A stretch of DNA of 7,717 nucleotides, taken from Synergistaceae bacterium. Its GTDB lineage: Bacteria; Synergistota; Synergistia; Synergistales; Synergistaceae. The stretch spans positions 1 through 7,717 of the forward strand of contig JAISDQ010000134.1 in assembly GCA_031264605.1 (NCBI GenBank), written 5' to 3'. The notes under the pieces are model-generated. The model was not told the origin of the DNA. It saw only the letters and a list, made by a program, of their open reading frames with translations, and ran no database searches. Each line of letters starts with the position of its first letter. Position 1 is the stretch's first letter. Positions 6,584 through 7,717 of this stretch are shown here, in pieces. Both the position numbers and the translations under genes were made by a program.

Positions 6584-6601
6584 TATCCTATACGGTTTAA
6601 G
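6574..6601 (+). promoter_or_regulatory. Weak candidate sigma-70 promoter for recA
   Basis: TTGACG (6574-6579), a 16-base spacer and TTTAAG (6596-6601, 4 of 6 matches to TATAAT) could drive recA separately from the operon. TATACG at 6589-6594 is another -10-like hexamer but lacks a paired -35. If TTTAAG is the -10, transcription would begin near 6608 and exclude the ribosome binding site of the leader ORF at 6611, so both calls cannot hold for the same transcript. Confidence 0.25.
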
Positions 6602-6605
6602 GAAT

Positions 6606-6630
6606 CGCCGATGAAATTATCCGACCGGCG
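6606..6630. other. Inverted repeat in the recA leader
   Basis: CGCCG (6606-6610) and CGGCG (6626-6630) are inverted copies separated by 15 bases, ending 15 bases before the recA ribosome binding site. The stem is short for so large a loop. It could be a dyad operator for a repressor or chance. Confidence 0.25.
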
Positions 6631-6658
6631 CTTTCCCAATAAAATGGAGGCGGATTGA
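6611..6658 (+). CDS. Possible 15-residue leader peptide upstream of recA
   Basis: An ATG at 6611 opens a 15-codon frame (MKLSDRRFPNKMEAD) whose TGA (6656-6658) directly abuts the recA GTG at 6659. An AAGGA at 6599-6603 sits 7 bases before the ATG. The recA Shine-Dalgarno GGAGG lies inside this frame, so its translation would pass over the recA initiation region. Such short frames arise by chance, so this is a candidate only. No codon run suggests an attenuator. Confidence 0.3.
   Translation: MKLSDRRFPNKMEAD
6646..6650 (+). promoter_or_regulatory. Ribosome binding site of recA
   Basis: GGAGG lies 8 bases before the GTG at 6659. This decides the recA start, since no ATG lies in a suitable place. 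Confidence 0.85.
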
Positions 6659-7717
6659 GTGGCAAAGAAAAAGGAATCGGCTACGACGACAAAGGAAGAG
6701 ATACTCGACAGAGCCATAACGGACATCAAACAGAAGTTCGGCGACGGCGCGATAATGAAGATGGGCGAGCGCACCAACATGAACGTCGAAGTGATACCCA
6801 CCGGAGTGCTGCCGCTCGACGTCGCGCTGGGGACGGGCGGCGTACCGCGCGGCAGGGTGGTGGAGCTGTACGGCCCCGAGGGCGGAGGCAAAACGACTAT
6901 AGCGCTCCACATAATCGCGGAATCTCAGAAAATGGGCGGAATTACGGCGTTCATAGACGCGGAGCACGCGCTCGACCCCGGGCTCGCCACGGCCATCGGC
7001 GTCGATATCGGCGGCATGTATCTGTCGCAGCCCGACAGCGGCGAGCAGGCGTTCTACATCATCGACTCGCTGGTTCGAAGCGGCGCGGTCGACCTGATAG
7101 TGGTCGATTCGGTCGCGGCGCTGACCCCTCAGGGTGAAATAGACGGCAAAATAGAGGAAGGCCCCAACAAGAGCGTCGGATTGCACGCCAGATTGATGTC
7201 CTACGCGCTCCGCAGGCTCACGTCGGTGATATCCAAGAGCAGGACGACGATCATATTCATCAACCAGCTCCGCTCCGTCATATCGACCGGTTATAACAGC
7301 GGCCCCACCGAGACAACCACCGGCGGCCGCGCGTTGAAGTTCTACAGTTCGGTGCGCATAGAAGTGAGACGCGCCGAGACGGTGAAAGCTGGCGATATCC
7401 CCATAGGTCACGAACTCAAGATCAAAGTCACCAAAAACAAACTGGCCCCGCCGTTCCGCACGGCCCACGCGACGCTGCTGTACGGCAAGGGCGTGCCCCG
7501 GGCCATGGCCGTCCTCGATATGGCGCTCGACATGAACGTGGTCAAGCGGAGAGGATCGTGGATAGCCTTCAAGGGCGAATCGCTCGCGCAGGGCAAGGAA
7601 CAGACCATGGAGAAGCTCGTCGATAATCCGGATCTGATGGCCGAGATAGAGCGCGAGGTGATGGCGAAGGTCAAAGGAGAAGACGCCCTGGCCGAACAAG
7701 CCTCCGACTCCGAAGAC
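6659..7717 (+). CDS. recA: Recombinase RecA, stop codon beyond the window
   Basis: 353 codons are present and the C-terminal tail (QASDSED) is still open, so only the last few residues are likely missing. RecA forms ATP-dependent filaments on single-stranded DNA, catalyses strand exchange and activates the SOS co-protease. Visible features are a short N-terminal helix (EEILDRAITDIKQKFGDGAI), Walker A GPEGGGKTT (residues 72-80, 6872-6898), the Glu of FIDAEHALDP (Glu102), Walker B LIVVDSVAAL (146-155), loop L1 at about 164-175, NQLR (the Gln203 sensor), loop L2 ending ETTTGG (206-223), ALKFYSSVR and KVTKNKLAPPF. The core is unmistakable, but Walker A has GGG instead of SSG and both DNA-binding loops are longer and different from the E. 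coli and B. subtilis versions. The GTG start is set by the GGAGG at 6646. recA follows cinA after 81 bases and may have its own promoter. Confidence 0.97.
   Translation, partial: MAKKKESATTTKEEILDRAITDIKQKFGDGAIMKMGERTNMNVEVIPTGVLPLDVALGTGGVPRGRVVELYGPEGGGKTTIALHIIAESQKMGGITAFIDAEHALDPGLATAIGVDIGGMYLSQPDSGEQAFYIIDSLVRSGAVDLIVVDSVAALTPQGEIDGKIEEGPNKSVGLHARLMSYALRRLTSVISKSRTTIIFINQLRSVISTGYNSGPTETTTGGRALKFYSSVRIEVRRAETVKAGDIPIGHELKIKVTKNKLAPPFRTAHATLLYGKGVPRAMAVLDMALDMNVVKRRGSWIAFKGESLAQGKEQTMEKLVDNPDLMAEIEREVMAKVKGEDALAEQASDSED

Noticed and set aside
6606..6640. Intrinsic terminator between pncC and recA
   Set aside because: The CGCCG/CGGCG pair has a 15-base loop and is followed by CTTTCCC, not a U-tract.
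6578..6658. Canonical SOS/LexA box upstream of recA
   Set aside because: Neither CTGT-N8-ACAG nor CGAAC-N4-GTTCG is present in the gap.
6617..7699. 360-codon open frame on the minus strand opposite recA
   Set aside because: It is antisense to an unmistakable recA. Its residue content (rich in Arg, His, Tyr) is typical of a GC-rich shadow frame, and it has no recognisable motif.
1..7717. CRISPR array, insertion sequence, prophage, toxin-antitoxin or defence system
   Set aside because: No long or regularly spaced repeats, no transposase or integrase motifs, and coding is almost continuous with recognisable housekeeping genes.

Overview
The window is a compact, entirely plus-strand housekeeping gene cluster from a bacterium with moderately high GC (high-50s percent by eye). 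In order it holds rsmB (5' end cut off by the window), a membrane-anchored PASTA-repeat protein, rpe, a RodZ-like protein, rimO, pgpA, a stand-alone CinA C-terminal domain gene (pncC) and recA (stop codon beyond the window). The first seven genes are separated by at most 11 bases or overlap by 4, so they probably form one transcript. The only real intergenic gap is the 81 bases before recA. Start codons are mixed: three ATG, three GTG and one TTG.

The lineage is an inference. From memory, the order rsmB / PASTA / rpe / RodZ / RimO / PgpA / CinA / RecA, the absence of a kinase on the PASTA protein and the GC level best fit a Synergistota (Synergistetes) bacterium, possibly a gut or anaerobic-digester member. 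This was not checked by search. The layout resembles two conserved Firmicutes neighbourhoods joined end to end: rsmB-rlmN-prpC-prkC-rsgA-rpe, and ymfM(RodZ-like)-pgsA-cinA-recA.

By region: 1-1275 is rRNA methylation. 1287-2492 is a cell-surface PASTA protein in the position where Firmicutes carry the PASTA kinase PrkC. 2489-3193 is ribulose-phosphate 3-epimerase. 3197-4198 is a bitopic RodZ-type cell-shape protein. 4202-5524 is the ribosomal protein S12 methylthiotransferase. 5521-6018 is the phosphatidylglycerophosphate phosphatase. 6023-6577 is the NMN-deamidase-type CinA domain. 6578-6658 is a short regulatory gap, with a 10-base palindrome and a possible 15-codon leader ORF whose stop touches the recA start. 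6659-7717 is recA.

The genes do not form one pathway; they combine translation-machinery modification, envelope and shape functions, carbon metabolism, pyridine-nucleotide salvage and recombination. I found no CRISPR array, mobile element, tRNA, rRNA or defence system. The most notable points are the RecA, whose two DNA-binding loops and Walker A motif differ from the textbook sequence; the kinase-less PASTA protein; and the candidate leader peptide in front of recA.
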